DNA of 64,000 bases from assembly GCA_018350325.1 (NCBI GenBank), contig JAEVLN010000002.1, forward strand, positions 4,261,456-4,325,455, given 5' to 3'. The position numbers and the translations under genes were made by a program. Position 1 is the stretch's first letter; each line of letters starts with the position of its first letter. The notes beneath the pieces were generated by a model. It ran no database searches, was not told where the DNA came from, and saw only the letters and a program-made list of their open reading frames with translations. This document shows, one piece after another, positions 36,338 through 47,290 of this stretch. The stretch comes from Globodera rostochiensis. Taxonomy: Eukaryota; Nematoda; Chromadorea; Rhabditida; Heteroderidae.

Positions 36338-39111
36338 CACTGTCAACTCAATTGTACAGAATCGACGGAGGTTAGGCTGGGGAAGGGGCGTCCTGTGCGC
36401 CGTGCTGACAGCCGCTCGTCCTCCTCCACCCCGTCGATGCTGCTGCTATCGGCGGTCGATTATTGTGCTGTTTGCTTTCTGCCCCATTCCCGCCGGGGCT
36501 GTCCGCGCTGCTACCTGTGGCCCAGCGGGGAGAGGGGGGGGGGGGGGGGGCTTGGACCCAACGACGGACGACGACGCTCAGCATTGAAATGACTAATATT
36601 TTCTATTCTTTCATCCCCCCAAGCGCCCCTCTCCCTCCCCCGACTTTTGTTGTTCGTCCCCCGCGCCAATTCATCCATTCTATCTGCAGCTCCATTCCAG
36701 CCTCACAAAACCGTCGTCATCTTCAGCGTACAATTCAATTGTAAAGCCAGAAGCATCAAAATTAGCATTTTTAATTAATATAATTTTAATTCATTTCACA
36801 ACTTTATGTACCTAACTTTTTGAATTAGGAGAGTTTGTTGTAACTAATTGAAGAGCAAATATGTTCAAATTTAATCATTAAAAAGGGAACATTTAATAAC
36901 TCTCTCAAATTTAATTCCACCAATTTTTTGCAGCAATTTTATAGCTAAAAATTTTGCCGACGGCGCTTGGAACAGAACTGACTAAAAGGTCGACGTCACA
37001 GTCACAAACAAACTAGGGGGGGGGGGGGGTCGTTTCTGGCACCGACCTTGTCGGAACGAGTTAACGGAACCAAAACCGAAAACCCGAAACTTCTCGGTTT
37101 TTTGGTTCGGCCTTAAACCGGCAACCCCTTAAATTAAAAAATTCTCCTAACCTGAGCTGGGCATTTGTTATGAAATTATCTTTTTTTTGTTGCTTTTAAG
37201 GAATGCTCCATTTTCAGTCGGAATTGATCAAATTTTGTTTATGATTCATGAATGCAAGGTTGGATTTTTTTCCAAATAAATTGTCCAGCGCCAATTCCTC
37301 ATTCGTTCTATTACGGAATTTTGTTAAATTATTCATCGTTTTCTAAAAACTATTTCCATAAATAACGGTCTTTCATTTTAAATACAAAAAAAAAGATTCA
37401 TTTTAAAGTAGGGTGCGGAAAAATGGCTTGGACCCGGGCGGGTATTTTTTCGGGTATTCAAAAAATTGCCGGGCGGGTAATTCCGGGCGGGTACCGGGTA
37501 AATACCCGACTCGGGTATTTGCGTTTCGGGTACCCGCCCGCACCCTATTTTAAAGTGCTTATCTATTTATGGTTTAGATAAATTTTCCTTTTTCACTGCC
37601 CGGCACTACAGGCACCTCTTCAAATTTAAATTGGCTTAACCATTTTGTTTAAAGAATTTCTAATTACTGGATGATGAAAAATGGAAACATTGAGAATAAA
37701 ATAATATGTATTAGATTTTGAAAAAAAAATATTGCAAATTGCCGATCCCGACTACAAAATTAGATCCGGAAATCATCGTTTTTTTTTTGTCCGGAATTTA
37801 AATAAACCTTTTATAATGCCAATTTTTTGTTTTATTTTTTGCTCGGCGGCCCCTTCACATCGACATTTATGGCCTTACTATCAAAGACGCGGCGGGTGAA
37901 TAATTTTGCACAACAGTCTCTTCCCGAAGGGCAAACAACCGCCGACTAAATTCGGCCCCCCCCCCCCCCCCCAGCGCTTTTGATTAAAGGTTTTAGTGAT
38001 TTGAATTGGCAAACATTAAAATGGGGAAGACGAAAAAATATTTTTGGGTTGAAATTGGATTCATTACACAATAAAAGTAAGGCGCGGAACAAAATTACCC
38101 ACCATAATTTTTTTTTTGAATTTATTTTTTTGGGCCGGGGGGGGGCTGAGTTTTCAAGAAACAATAGATCTTTTTTATGTTTTAAAATTTTGATTTTTCG
38201 TCAAGCCTTTTGGCAAAAACTCCCTTTAAAATATGTTTTATTATTTCAAATGCTGCAAAGTTGGAGCGCAGGAGTCGAAACCGGTAACCGCGCGTTAAAC
38301 TCCATAAGCGGGCATTAGCGGGCACGAGTAACCGCGCGTGCCGTGCCTTATTGCCCATAAACACTCAAGACGCGCGCGCGCATGCGCACGCGAGCAAATC
38401 CGTAACTACAAAATACAGTATGATGATATATATGTAAAAGTAACTGTAGTGCTTGGGGGGACAACAACACAATGATCATCTAATAATGTCTGCAGCTGCT
38501 GCACAGCAGTACAAATCATGCCCCCAAGTCCCACTATTGCTTCTTCCTTTGCTTGTTCAAAAATTTGTACAAATATTGTACAAACAAAGTATAGTCGTCC
38601 TGTCGGTGAATTGGTTGGAGAAGGAATATGGCCGGCCGGCGGCCCCCTCCCCAAATGCTTTCTTCAAATGGCTCCTCAAAATTTTTGGGGAAGAAAGCCA
38701 ATGTTTGTTGGCCAAGGAATGAATGCTGCTGCTCTCTTGTCAGTGTGTATCAATTTTCAAATTTTCCAATCATACCTAATCTCTGCACACAAATTTTTGA
38801 ATGTTTAATTTGGATTTTGAAAATTTTTGGCATTTGGACATTCTGACAGTGCCAACAATCAATCAATATATTTTTTGAAACGGCAGTCCTTATGAATTGG
38901 GCCCAAAATCTCCCATTTTACCCTTTTTTTGTCCCGTCTACACATTTATCTTGTTATACTCCGCCCCAACCAATAAGTCTTATGCCCCGCCTCTGATGTG
39001 CCTCTCCCCCCAGGGGCTTTTCCTATTAATTCTGATTAATTTAGGTAAATAGATAAAGTGTATATTCGCTAAAATGAGCTAAAATGCCTTTTGGTTCTCA
39101 AAAAACAAAAA
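36338..39111. other. Intergenic, repeat-rich, no gene recognised
   Basis: Contains G17 at 36534-36550, G14 at 37016-37029, C17 at 37956-37972 and the small MITE at 37409. Open frames around 36.3-36.7 kb are driven by G/C-rich low complexity and show no known domain. Nothing else is supportable. Confidence 0.5.
37409..37547. mobile_element. 139-bp hAT-like MITE
   Basis: TAGGGTGCGG and CCGCACCCTA are perfect 10-bp terminal inverted repeats. They are flanked on both sides by the 8-bp duplication TTTTAAAG (37401-37408 and 37548-37555). An 8-bp target duplication with TAGGG ends is the hAT hallmark. The interior is a run of CGGGTA/TACCCG repeats and non-coding. Confidence 0.85.
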
Positions 39112-42100
39112 ATGTCTGTTGATGAGACTATCCGTGAGCTGAGCGGGACACTCATTCAATTGAAAATTTTGGTGGTGAGTGAAAAATTCAAAATTACATC
39201 TTATAACTTTTTTACAAATTAAAATTAATTAACAAAACTTTTTCGTTATTAAAAAAATTAAATTTTTGGATCTAAAAATTTATGAAAGATTTATACTTAT
39301 AAAAATGGTGCTTAAACCCCGACCCGCGACATTTTTGAGCCTTACCCCCAACCTCCAACATTTTTGGGCTTTACACCCGGAGGGGAGCAACCCAAGTTTG
39401 GAGCGGTTCGGTTCACTATTTGCTCCTGGAGTCTTATAAGTTATAGCTAATAAGTACCTAAAAATATGCAATTTTAACCTTTATTTAACAAATTTAATGC
39501 TTTTAACATATTTACTATTTAGGCAAAAATCAATGAGCAAATTAGCGGCGTCAGTGGCAGAATCAACATAACGTTGCAGACTTTCGATGATTCCGTCTCT
39601 GGCATTGCAAATGACGCCAACAAAATGACAAAACAAGTGGACACAACCATTGATCAGGTGGTGCCGATGCTCAAAATCTGTGATGGATTGATTCCTTGAC
39701 AAAGTTTAGAAACGGACATTTCGACATCTGGGCATCTTTTTACACAAATTAATTTAAACCTAATAAAAAACTTCTTTTAGTTTACTTGGCATTCGTACCC
39801 TATAAAAATATTTACGGATTGTTAGACTAGAAATGTTCGATTTCTCGTTATGGTGTAGGGGACGAAATGTCGGGCTGACAAAATGTCTCGTGCCAATTTG
39901 GGGCGTATGGAATTTAGAATAGAGCCCGGCGGGAACGGGATTCCCGCGGGAAAAGTACGGGAATCCCGGTCCCGTTCCCGTCTTTTTTGCCCAGCGGGAT
40001 TTTTTACGGGAACGGGAAAAAGACGGGATTCCCGTTCGGGATTCCCGTCCCGTTCTTTTTGAAAACCCCGTTCCCGTTCCCGGAAATTTTATTTCAGTAT
40101 TTTTCCCGTTCCCGTTTATTTTTCTTGGCGAAATGTTTTCAAAAATTTAACAATTTTGGACCAATTTTTATCACAAAAATGCTTAAATTTCAAATTTTTT
40201 TTAACGGCGGCGCCTATCGGCACCGCCGAACCCACCCAAAATGTGCCATATTCTGTTGGTTTCTGATTTTCTGAATCAATTAAGATTTCAAAAGCTTAAA
40301 AAAACTTACGTATTTTTAAGATTTTGGTAGCAAATCTCTTATCAAATTGAGCAAAAAATGCAAAATTTTCTCGGCGGCGCCTATCGGCACCGCCGAACCC
40401 CCCCCCCCTCCACCTCGAGAAAAGAAATTCTCAAAAATTTGAATTTTGAAAAAATTCGCAAATCGGAAAAAATTCGAAAATTTTGAGCAATTTTCTTAAC
40501 AAAAATGTTTTAAAATTTTCCGACGGCGCCTATCGGCGTTGTCGGACCCTCCAATTGTATATCAGAAATTTATCTCAAAGTGCCCGCCAAAAAAAATTTC
40601 GAAAAATTCTTAGTTTAAAAATTTTCAAAATTTTTCCCGTTCCCGCGGGATTCCCGTTAAAAATTGAACGGGATTTCTACGGGAACGGGAAAAAGACGGG
40701 ATTCCCGTTCGGGATTCCCGTCCCGTTCTTTTTGAAAACCCCGTTCCCGTTCCCGTTCCCGGAAATTTTTTTTTACCGGGCTCTAATTTAGAATACCGCA
40801 ATTCCCATGTTATTATTTGAGAAGAACAGAATGCCAAACCCTTAGAGGGGTTTTGAAATTGTAAAATAAAATTTAAGATTCCCGGTTCGTGGGCATTTTA
40901 CACGTTGTTTTTTACGCTGATCGCCGTTCTCGTCCTTCTCTCAATACTCATACTGATCAATTTGATCATAAAAATACAATCAATTTACAATACATTGCGT
41001 GGCGATGTGTCAAGTAAAAAATAATTTAAATTTTAATATTTTGCTTTAAAATTCAATTTTTGTAGGAGCGTCAACGCCTCTCCAATCGCTGGTCCAATCC
41101 GAATCCAAACAGCCGCTTCACACGCAACCATTTCCCGCAACATTTCATGGACAAGCGCCAGAAAGTACACACCGATTGAGGTGGTTATATTATCTATTTT
41201 TCTGAGCTTTGTTTTGGCGTAAAATGTGTGAAGAAATGTTTTAGAAGTCGGAAATTTCGTCGTTTTAACTTTGCATATCTGGATAACAAAATGTTGGGAT
41301 TTTCTCACCTATAGAGACTTTTTCCCCTATTTTTGCCACTATTTGGCGCTTTTAAGAAATTTTTTAAACATTTTTTGTCAAGATCCTTCAAAAAAAATGT
41401 TTTTCTTGCCCAAAAACATCCCATAAAATCAACCTTTTTTGCCAATAATTGAGCAAAATTTAAATTTCAAAGGCATCACGTTGCGGTTGAAATGGAGGCA
41501 GAACCCAGAAGATATGGACTAGGAATGCCACCAGGTACCTAATTGTTCTAATTCCAAAGAAAATTGTCATTTTATGGGTTAAAAATGCTGCAAGAATTTC
41601 TATTTTTTATATTTATTTTTTCTATAATTATATAGTTAATCAACTTATGTATAATGAATGAATTTGGGTTGCTCCACGACCCTCGGGGGTGGGAATGTCG
41701 GAGGCTATCGGAGCGCATCTTATTAAATAACAAGCAATTACCTTTAAATATCCAAATCAATTTGGAGATGTCCCGCCACAACAGCAGCAACAACAGCATA
41801 TGACGTCATTGCGATCGGCGACTGCGACCACTACGGTATACCATCCGGGACCAATGGCACCGCGACAAATGGAATACAACGAAAACAGAGGAGGAGGACG
41901 TCGAAGCGCCAATGGGAGCAGTCCAAACTCAGAATTGAGAGGCAGAAGCCACGGGGGCAGTCCTCGAGCATATCAAGCAGGTGCTGGTGAGAGTGAAGCA
42001 AAGTGATTTTTGACCATTTTGGTTTGAATTAGTTTCGGCAAATGGCTTTTTCGATAATCAGTAAAATTGATAATTACCGAACTGCTTTCGGTATTTATAG

Positions 42101-42254
42101 GTGTTAAATGCCCAAAAATGTCAAAATAGGTGTTAAAATGGGCACAAAAAATGCTGAAATACTTGCAAACTTAAATAGTTTGACTTCATTTAAAGACCTC
42201 TGACAACTTTAAATGCACTTTCACGTTTTAATAGATGCCGGTGCCGTTGATTAA
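39112..42254 (+). CDS. Predicted single-pass membrane protein, 260 aa, 7 exons
   Basis: Exons: 39112-39174, 39523-39657, 40878-41013, 41066-41180, 41473-41534, 41735-41986, 42235-42254; all phases join. I do not recognise the family. Residues 1-66 (MSVDETIREL...) are polar and helical with heptad-like spacing. Residues 73-97 form one strongly hydrophobic segment (FFTLIAVLVLLSILILINLI). The rest is basic, Ser/Pro-rich and includes a Gln run (PPQQQQQQQH) and a Gly/Arg/Ser-rich stretch, probably disordered. No signal peptide is seen, so the N-terminus is likely cytosolic or the protein is C-tail inserted. The helix-then-TM layout resembles a SNARE-like arrangement, but no SNARE motif is evident. 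Intron 2 hosts an 866-bp element; without splicing, translation would stop at 39697-39699. An alternative end is discussed for 42255-42390. Confidence 0.68.
40205..40228. repeat. GC-rich hairpin motif, copy 1
   Basis: CGGCGGCGCC, a TATC-containing centre and GGCACCGCCG form an imperfect palindrome in AT-rich surroundings. Confidence 0.8.
40372..40395. repeat. GC-rich hairpin motif, copy 2
   Basis: Identical 24-bp core to copy 1, 167 bp downstream, again followed by GAACCC. Confidence 0.8.
40521..40545. repeat. GC-rich hairpin motif, copy 3
   Basis: CGACGGCGCC...GGCGTTGTCGG: the changes are partly compensated (CGACGG with TTGTCG), so the hairpin is kept. Confidence 0.75.
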
Positions 42255-43677
42255 GCGCATTTATATTCACGGAGAACAGCACTAAGACGATGATTTTTAC
42301 ACAATTCACTGTGCCATCCTGCAGAAGAAGGGTAAAGTGAGTCTCGATGAGTTCATGGCGATCGGGGCAGGTGGGCGCGGGTTGTTTCGGCGCTGAAAAG
42401 TTTAAAATAGGGTTGGCACGGAGCAGTTCATTTCAGTGCCGTCCATTTCAGTGCCATATAATTTTTTCAATATGAAAAAGCACCCAAAATCTGGGTGTTT
42501 CATAGAACTATTTTACGAATTCGCTATTTGTTTAACTTTGCCTTAACAATAGCTTTTAAAAGCTTAGAGCTTTCGAATGGCTTCTTGTTTGTTTGATTTG
42601 GATGAGTTTTAAAAAACTTAAGTGAACGACACTGAAATAAAATATACCCGAATTGGCATCCCGACCCCAAAATTTTGTTGGGAGTTTTCATCCCACAAAA
42701 TATGGTAAAAAACGATTCGTTCCATCTCAAGCTTTTTTCCCCAATTTTATTTCGTTGTTATTCTTAGCCAACCAAATCAAACATTAAACATTTTAGATAT
42801 TATTGTGTAATTATGGAAGGGACGGCACTAAAAATGGTCGAAATAGGTAGGAAAATAGGCCCTTTAAATTATTAAAATAGCCCACTAAAACCCCTAAAAA
42901 GTCCAAATTAAGGCATTTAATTACACAAAAATATATATTTTGAGATTTGATTGGGTCACCGTTTATTTGATTTGGTTGGCAAACGCTATCCATTATTGAA
43001 GTGCCGAAACGACAAGTTCCCCGTTTCATTGGTTACTAGTTTCCTTGGGGTTTCTGATGTTTTTTTTTTTCGCAAAATGTTTGTTTAATCAAAATATATC
43101 TAATAATGTAATGAATTCTGGTATTTTGAGATTATTTTGTCCCCCGAATAACGTTGTGCCTGATTGTTTTTCTATTAAAAATATTATATATTTTTTAATT
43201 TTATCCTACGGGTTTGTTTTTTCAACAATTCTTTCTGAATATTTGATTTTTTTAATCAATTTCTTGCACTATGTAAAATGGGATGGAATTTTTAAAAATT
43301 TTCATTCTTTTCCGAAAATTATTGTCAATAATTCCAGCCTTAAAAACATAAAACATTGGCACATTGTTCAGGAAATTCAAATGTCGTCACTTCTTTTATT
43401 TTTAACAATAAATTTTATTTGTTGGGATGTAACATTTAGAGCAGGGATAGGCTAAAAACGAAAAGATTTTTTTAACGGAAAACGGAAAAAATGCCAAAAA
43501 ACAACGGAAACGTAAAAATTTTCAAGTGAATTAAAAAATTATTATTTTTTAAATAATTTAATTTAATAAATATTGTTTGAAATAACGTAAAAATTTTGAA
43601 CGATTTTGACTCAATTTTGTTAAAAAAATGGTCCAGAAACTACAGAATTTAGTCAACTTTAAGCTTTTAGTGCGGCC

Positions 43678-43703
43678 CGGCGGTGCCGATAGGCGCCGCC
43701 GGG
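43678..43703. repeat. GC-rich hairpin motif, copy 4 (inverted)
   Basis: CCGGCGGTGCCGATAGGCGC... is the reverse complement of the copy 1 motif, 3.4 kb away. Confidence 0.75.
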
Positions 43704-43840
43704 AGAAATTTGAAGTTTTTGGAGCATTTTGATAAGAAACTTTGCATAAAATTTTGCCAAAATCACCCATTTTATCATTTAAATTTTCTGTCAAAAAGTT
43801 TAAATAAGATATTACTGCATAGTTTCTTATAATTAACAGG

Positions 43841-43868
43841 TCCGACGGCGCCGGTAGGCGCCGTCGGA
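43841..43868. repeat. GC-rich hairpin motif, copy 5
   Basis: TCCGACGGCGCC, a GGTA centre, then GGCGCCGTCGGA: perfect 12-bp arms. Confidence 0.8.
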
Positions 43869-45638
43869 AAAATTTTTAAAAATTGTGTTTTGTTTTGTTA
43901 AGAGATTCGCTTTTGAAAATTAACCTCAAAATTGACAAATTTGTTTACCAAAATGCCATTCTTAAGGGTGTGCCATCTTTAAGGGTGGAAATTTTCACCG
44001 ACCGGGGTTGGGTCGGGGAAGAACAATTGTCGGAGTCGGGGTCAGGGCTGGGCGAAAGAAAAAACAATTTATAAAATTGAAAGTTAAACATCGATTTGCT
44101 AAATTAAAGCTGAACTTCCGGATTCCGGAAATTTGCTTTGGCTTTATCGCGCTTTTGGGCCGAAAAAAAAATGCAAATATTGACTTTGTTCGGTGCATTT
44201 GAATAATTAATTGTGGAAAATATGTAAAGGTATTTTTTCCTCCACTTTTATTTGCTTTTTACGACTTTAGAGAATCTGACAACCGCTGTGCAGTTTACTA
44301 AGGTTAGCAAACCGAATTTTTGGATGGTTTATATTGGGGGGGGGGGGGGGGGGGGGTTGGCATTCCGTCTAATGATTTTTTTGTTAAAATTCATCTGAGA
44401 AATTGCGAAATCAAATTCTAAATTTTATGGATTGGTGTGTAAAACAACCCTTTTAATTTATAATATTTTATTTGGGGACAAAATGCCGACAAATCCATAA
44501 AAAGTTGCCACTTTCAACCTCAATTAACAATTAATTACGATTATCTCTGCGTGTGTTTTCATTATTGTGCCGTTGTGTTGTTGTTTACCGGCACTTATTG
44601 CTGCTCATAATATGCACAAACAAAATATATTTTTTTGGTTCTTTAAACCCCGCAAAAAATATTTTAAATTTAGGATGACGATTTCGAGTTGTTGATTCTG
44701 AGTTCTTCGTTAACCTAAAAGGGCCGCCCCTTCCGGAAACTGAATTTTTTTAAAAACGAATTATTTGATATTTCATAAAAACTTACCGGTTTTTTAAAAT
44801 TCCATTAAAGCTTTCTTATTTGGTCCCGGTTTTTTATCAATGCTTTTTTCTTTTTTTGCCTATTAGTCCCGGTTTTTTGACCGGGGTTTTTGGGCCCCGT
44901 TTTATGAAAAGTCCCGGTCCCGTACTGCCCTATTCAGTACAGACAAAAATTGTGGAATTTAAAGCCTAAAAACAAAAAATATATACATTCAACGAGAGTG
45001 AAATTATTTCATCCCTTAAAAAAATTTAGATTTGGCATTTTGGTGCCTCGAGGCCTTTTCAATTGAAAGGGCGTCAAGCGTCGCCGCCCCCCCCCCGGGG
45101 GGTTGTTCTTCTCATTTCCCCCCCCCCCCTTAATTCTTCCGGTGCTTTCTTCACTTCGTTCTCAGCGGGAGACGGCATATTCTGCCTTCAACATTTGCTT
45201 CAGAACATGGCATAAAAGAATGTGTGAAAATTTTGTGTTTTTTCGGTATATTGTGTCAAATTATTTATTTGATCATTAGTGGACGGGACTGTTAGTGCCT
45301 ATTTTTGGCATTTTTGGGCTTTTTGTGCTATTTTATTGAATTTTACTTTAAAACCAAAATATTAGTGCCTATTGGGTACCTTTTTGGCTTTTTTGATGTT
45401 TTTAGTGCCTATTTCGGGAATTTTAGGGCTTAAAATCCGTTCCCAATTGATCATGTACATATTTTCAAATTCATCCGACGTTTCGTCCCATACTTCCGAC
45501 ATTTCATCCATTCTACGTTTTGTTTTATCGTTCCGACATTTCATCCCATTCATTGGACGTTTTGTTTTATCCTTCCGACATTTCGTCCCATTCTTCGGAC
45601 ATTTTCGATTCATAATACCCCAGGGATGATACTTTTAG

Positions 45639-45873
45639 GTAGGGTTGGACGGTTTTTCAGGTCCCGGTCCCGGTCGGGACGGGACTTTTTGAAAACTGAA
45701 AGTCCCGATCCCGGTTTTTCTGGTTCCGGGAAGTCCCGGTCCCGGTTTTTCTGGTTCCGGGAAGTCCCGGTCCCGGTTTTTCTGGTTCCGGGAAGTCCCG
45801 GTCCCGGTTTTTCTGGTTCCGGGAAGTCCCGGTCCCGGTTTTTCCCAAAAGTCCCGGTACCGTCCAACCCTAC
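45639..45873. mobile_element. MITE with 31-bp internal tandem repeat
   Basis: GTAGGGTTGGACGG and CCGTCCAACCCTAC are perfect 14-bp inverted ends. TTAG lies on both sides, but an 8-bp duplication is imperfect. Inside, a 31-bp unit (TTTTTCTGGTTCCGGGAAG plus GTCCCGGTCCCGG sequence) repeats about four times. Open frames through it are low-complexity Pro/Gly artefacts. Confidence 0.78.
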
Positions 45874-46035
45874 TTAGGCTCAAAAAATCTCAAAATAAGC
45901 GAGAAAAGTGCCAAAATAAGCTCCAAAACCGGGTTCATACGCAAAAACGGGAAATAACAATAATGGCTTAAAAACTTTGGTAAAATCATCAATCAGTAGA
46001 ACTGCTACTTTTAAAAAGTTGCAAAAAGGGGTGTG

Positions 46036-46930
46036 TAGACATTTGCGGCTCAGACATTTGCGCCCCGACATTTGCGGCGCAGACATTTGCGGCCCAGACA
46101 TTTGCGACCCGACTTTTGCGGCCCAGACACTTGCGGCCCAGACATTTGCGGCTTAAGACAAAATAGATTTGCGCCCCGACATTTGCGGCGCAGACATTTG
46201 CGGCCCAGACATTTGCGACCCGACTTTTGCGGCCCAGACACTTGCGGCCTAAGACAAAATAGAAATTTGCGGCCCAGAAATTTGCGGCCCAGACATTTGC
46301 GACCCAGACATTTGCGGCTTTATATTCCAAAAAAAAACATTTTATCTAATTGTTGTGGCCGAGCCTCATCAGTACGGAAGACACAACAATTAGTGACCAA
46401 AAAAACATTTTTCCTAACACAGCAAATAGCAAATTGCGGTCAGAACAAAACTTTTTTTTATTTGCAGATCTAACTATTTATCGAACTAACTAGAGTGGCA
46501 TAAATGTGTCTTTAGAAAGCAATAGAATAGAATAAAAATATTCTATAATATTAATTGCTTAATGTCAATTGCTTTTGTCAATTTGCTTTTTGCTGTGGCT
46601 TGCCGTGTCTACGGATAAGGGCCGAAACACTATGCAAATACATCACTAATTGTTGTGTCTTCCGTACTGATGAGGCCCGGCCACAACAATTAGATAAAAT
46701 GTTTTTTTTTTGGAATATAAAGCCGCAAATGTCTGGGTCGCAAATGTCTGGGCCGCAAATTTCTATTTTGTCTTAGGCCGCAAGTGTCTGGGCCGCAAAA
46801 GTCGGGTCGCAAATGTCTGGGCCGCAAATGTCTGCGCCGCAAATGTCGGGGCGCAAATCTATTTTGTCTTAAGCCGCAAATGTCTGGGCCGCAAATGTCT
46901 GGGCCGCAAATGTCTGAGCCGCAAATGTCG
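46036..46930. mobile_element. Large fold-back element with GACATTTGCGGCCCA arms
   Basis: The left arm (46036-46396) and the right arm (46642-46930) are inverse copies. Each is built of 13-16 bp units such as CAGACATTTGCGGCC, then AAGACAAAATAG spacers, then a unique block holding CTCATCAGTACGGAAG. The left arm has an extra duplicated block of units. The central 245 bp is AT-rich and non-coding. Confidence 0.87.
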
Positions 46931-47059
46931 GCCAACCGCAAAAAGGCACGAAAATCTATGAAGGATTTGACCAAAAAAATTCGAAGTTATTGTTTTTTTA
47001 TAAAAATTTTTCAAAAAATTGGTGATCTTGGCATGATTCGAATTTATTGCATTTTTTAG

Positions 47060-47290
47060 CGTTCGGTCCGAATACAGACCGGGGCAATAACTGACTTAAA
47101 CGAAAGCTATTCGAAAACTCTTGATGAGACGAAGCTATTGTTAAGTTAAAGTTTTGCGATTGGACAAGTCTCAAAAAAGTTATGGCCAAAAAACTTTAAA
47201 AAGTTCAAAACTCTTGTTTTGTTAAAGTTTTTTGTCCATACCTTTTTTGAGACTTGTCCAATCTCAAAACTTTACCTTAACAAAAAAAAA
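47060..47290. mobile_element. Fold-back element, ATTGGACAAGTCTC family, copy A
   Basis: GATTGGACAAGTCTCAAAAA at about 47159-47178 faces its inverse TTTTTGAGACTTGTCCAATC at about 47244-47263, flanked by AAGTTAAAGTTTTG and CAAAACTTTACCTTAAC. The left arm extends to GACCGGGGCAATAAC. Confidence 0.75.

Larger units (their letters stand above)
39920..40785. mobile_element. hAT-like non-autonomous element with perfect 8-bp duplication
   Basis: TAGAGCCCGG (39920-39929) and CCGGGCTCTA (40776-40785) are perfect inverted ends. ATTTAGAA precedes the left end (39912-39919) and follows the right end (40786-40793). Both sub-terminal regions are dense in CGGGAACGGG/CCCGTTCCCG. The centre has three units, each with a GC-rich hairpin. 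No transposase is encoded. It sits inside intron 2 of the membrane-protein gene. Confidence 0.88.
42255..45638. other. Mostly non-coding; possible decayed exon at 42235-42390
   Basis: From 42235 a frame reads MPVPLIKRIYIHGEQH, meets a stop at 42283-42285, then resumes DDDFYTIHCAILQKKGKVSLDEFMAI. The rest of the region is AT-rich with two GC-rich hairpins, a G21 run at 44336-44356 and C runs near 45087 and 45118. No other gene is supportable. Confidence 0.45.

Noticed and set aside
36324..36744. Overlapping frames around a G17 run
   Set aside because: Frames exist on both strands and depend on the homopolymer; composition is low complexity.
43045..43455. 136-aa open frame
   Set aside because: Phe/Ile/Asn-rich translation of AT-rich DNA with no domain, splice structure or homology I can recognise.
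45610..45883. Pro/Gly/Phe repeat frames near 45.7 kb
   Set aside because: All frames are open because of a 31-bp satellite inside a MITE; no conserved protein.
45989..46974. Repetitive frames reading MSGPQ/CLGRK
   Set aside because: They arise from the fold-back satellite arms and appear on both strands.
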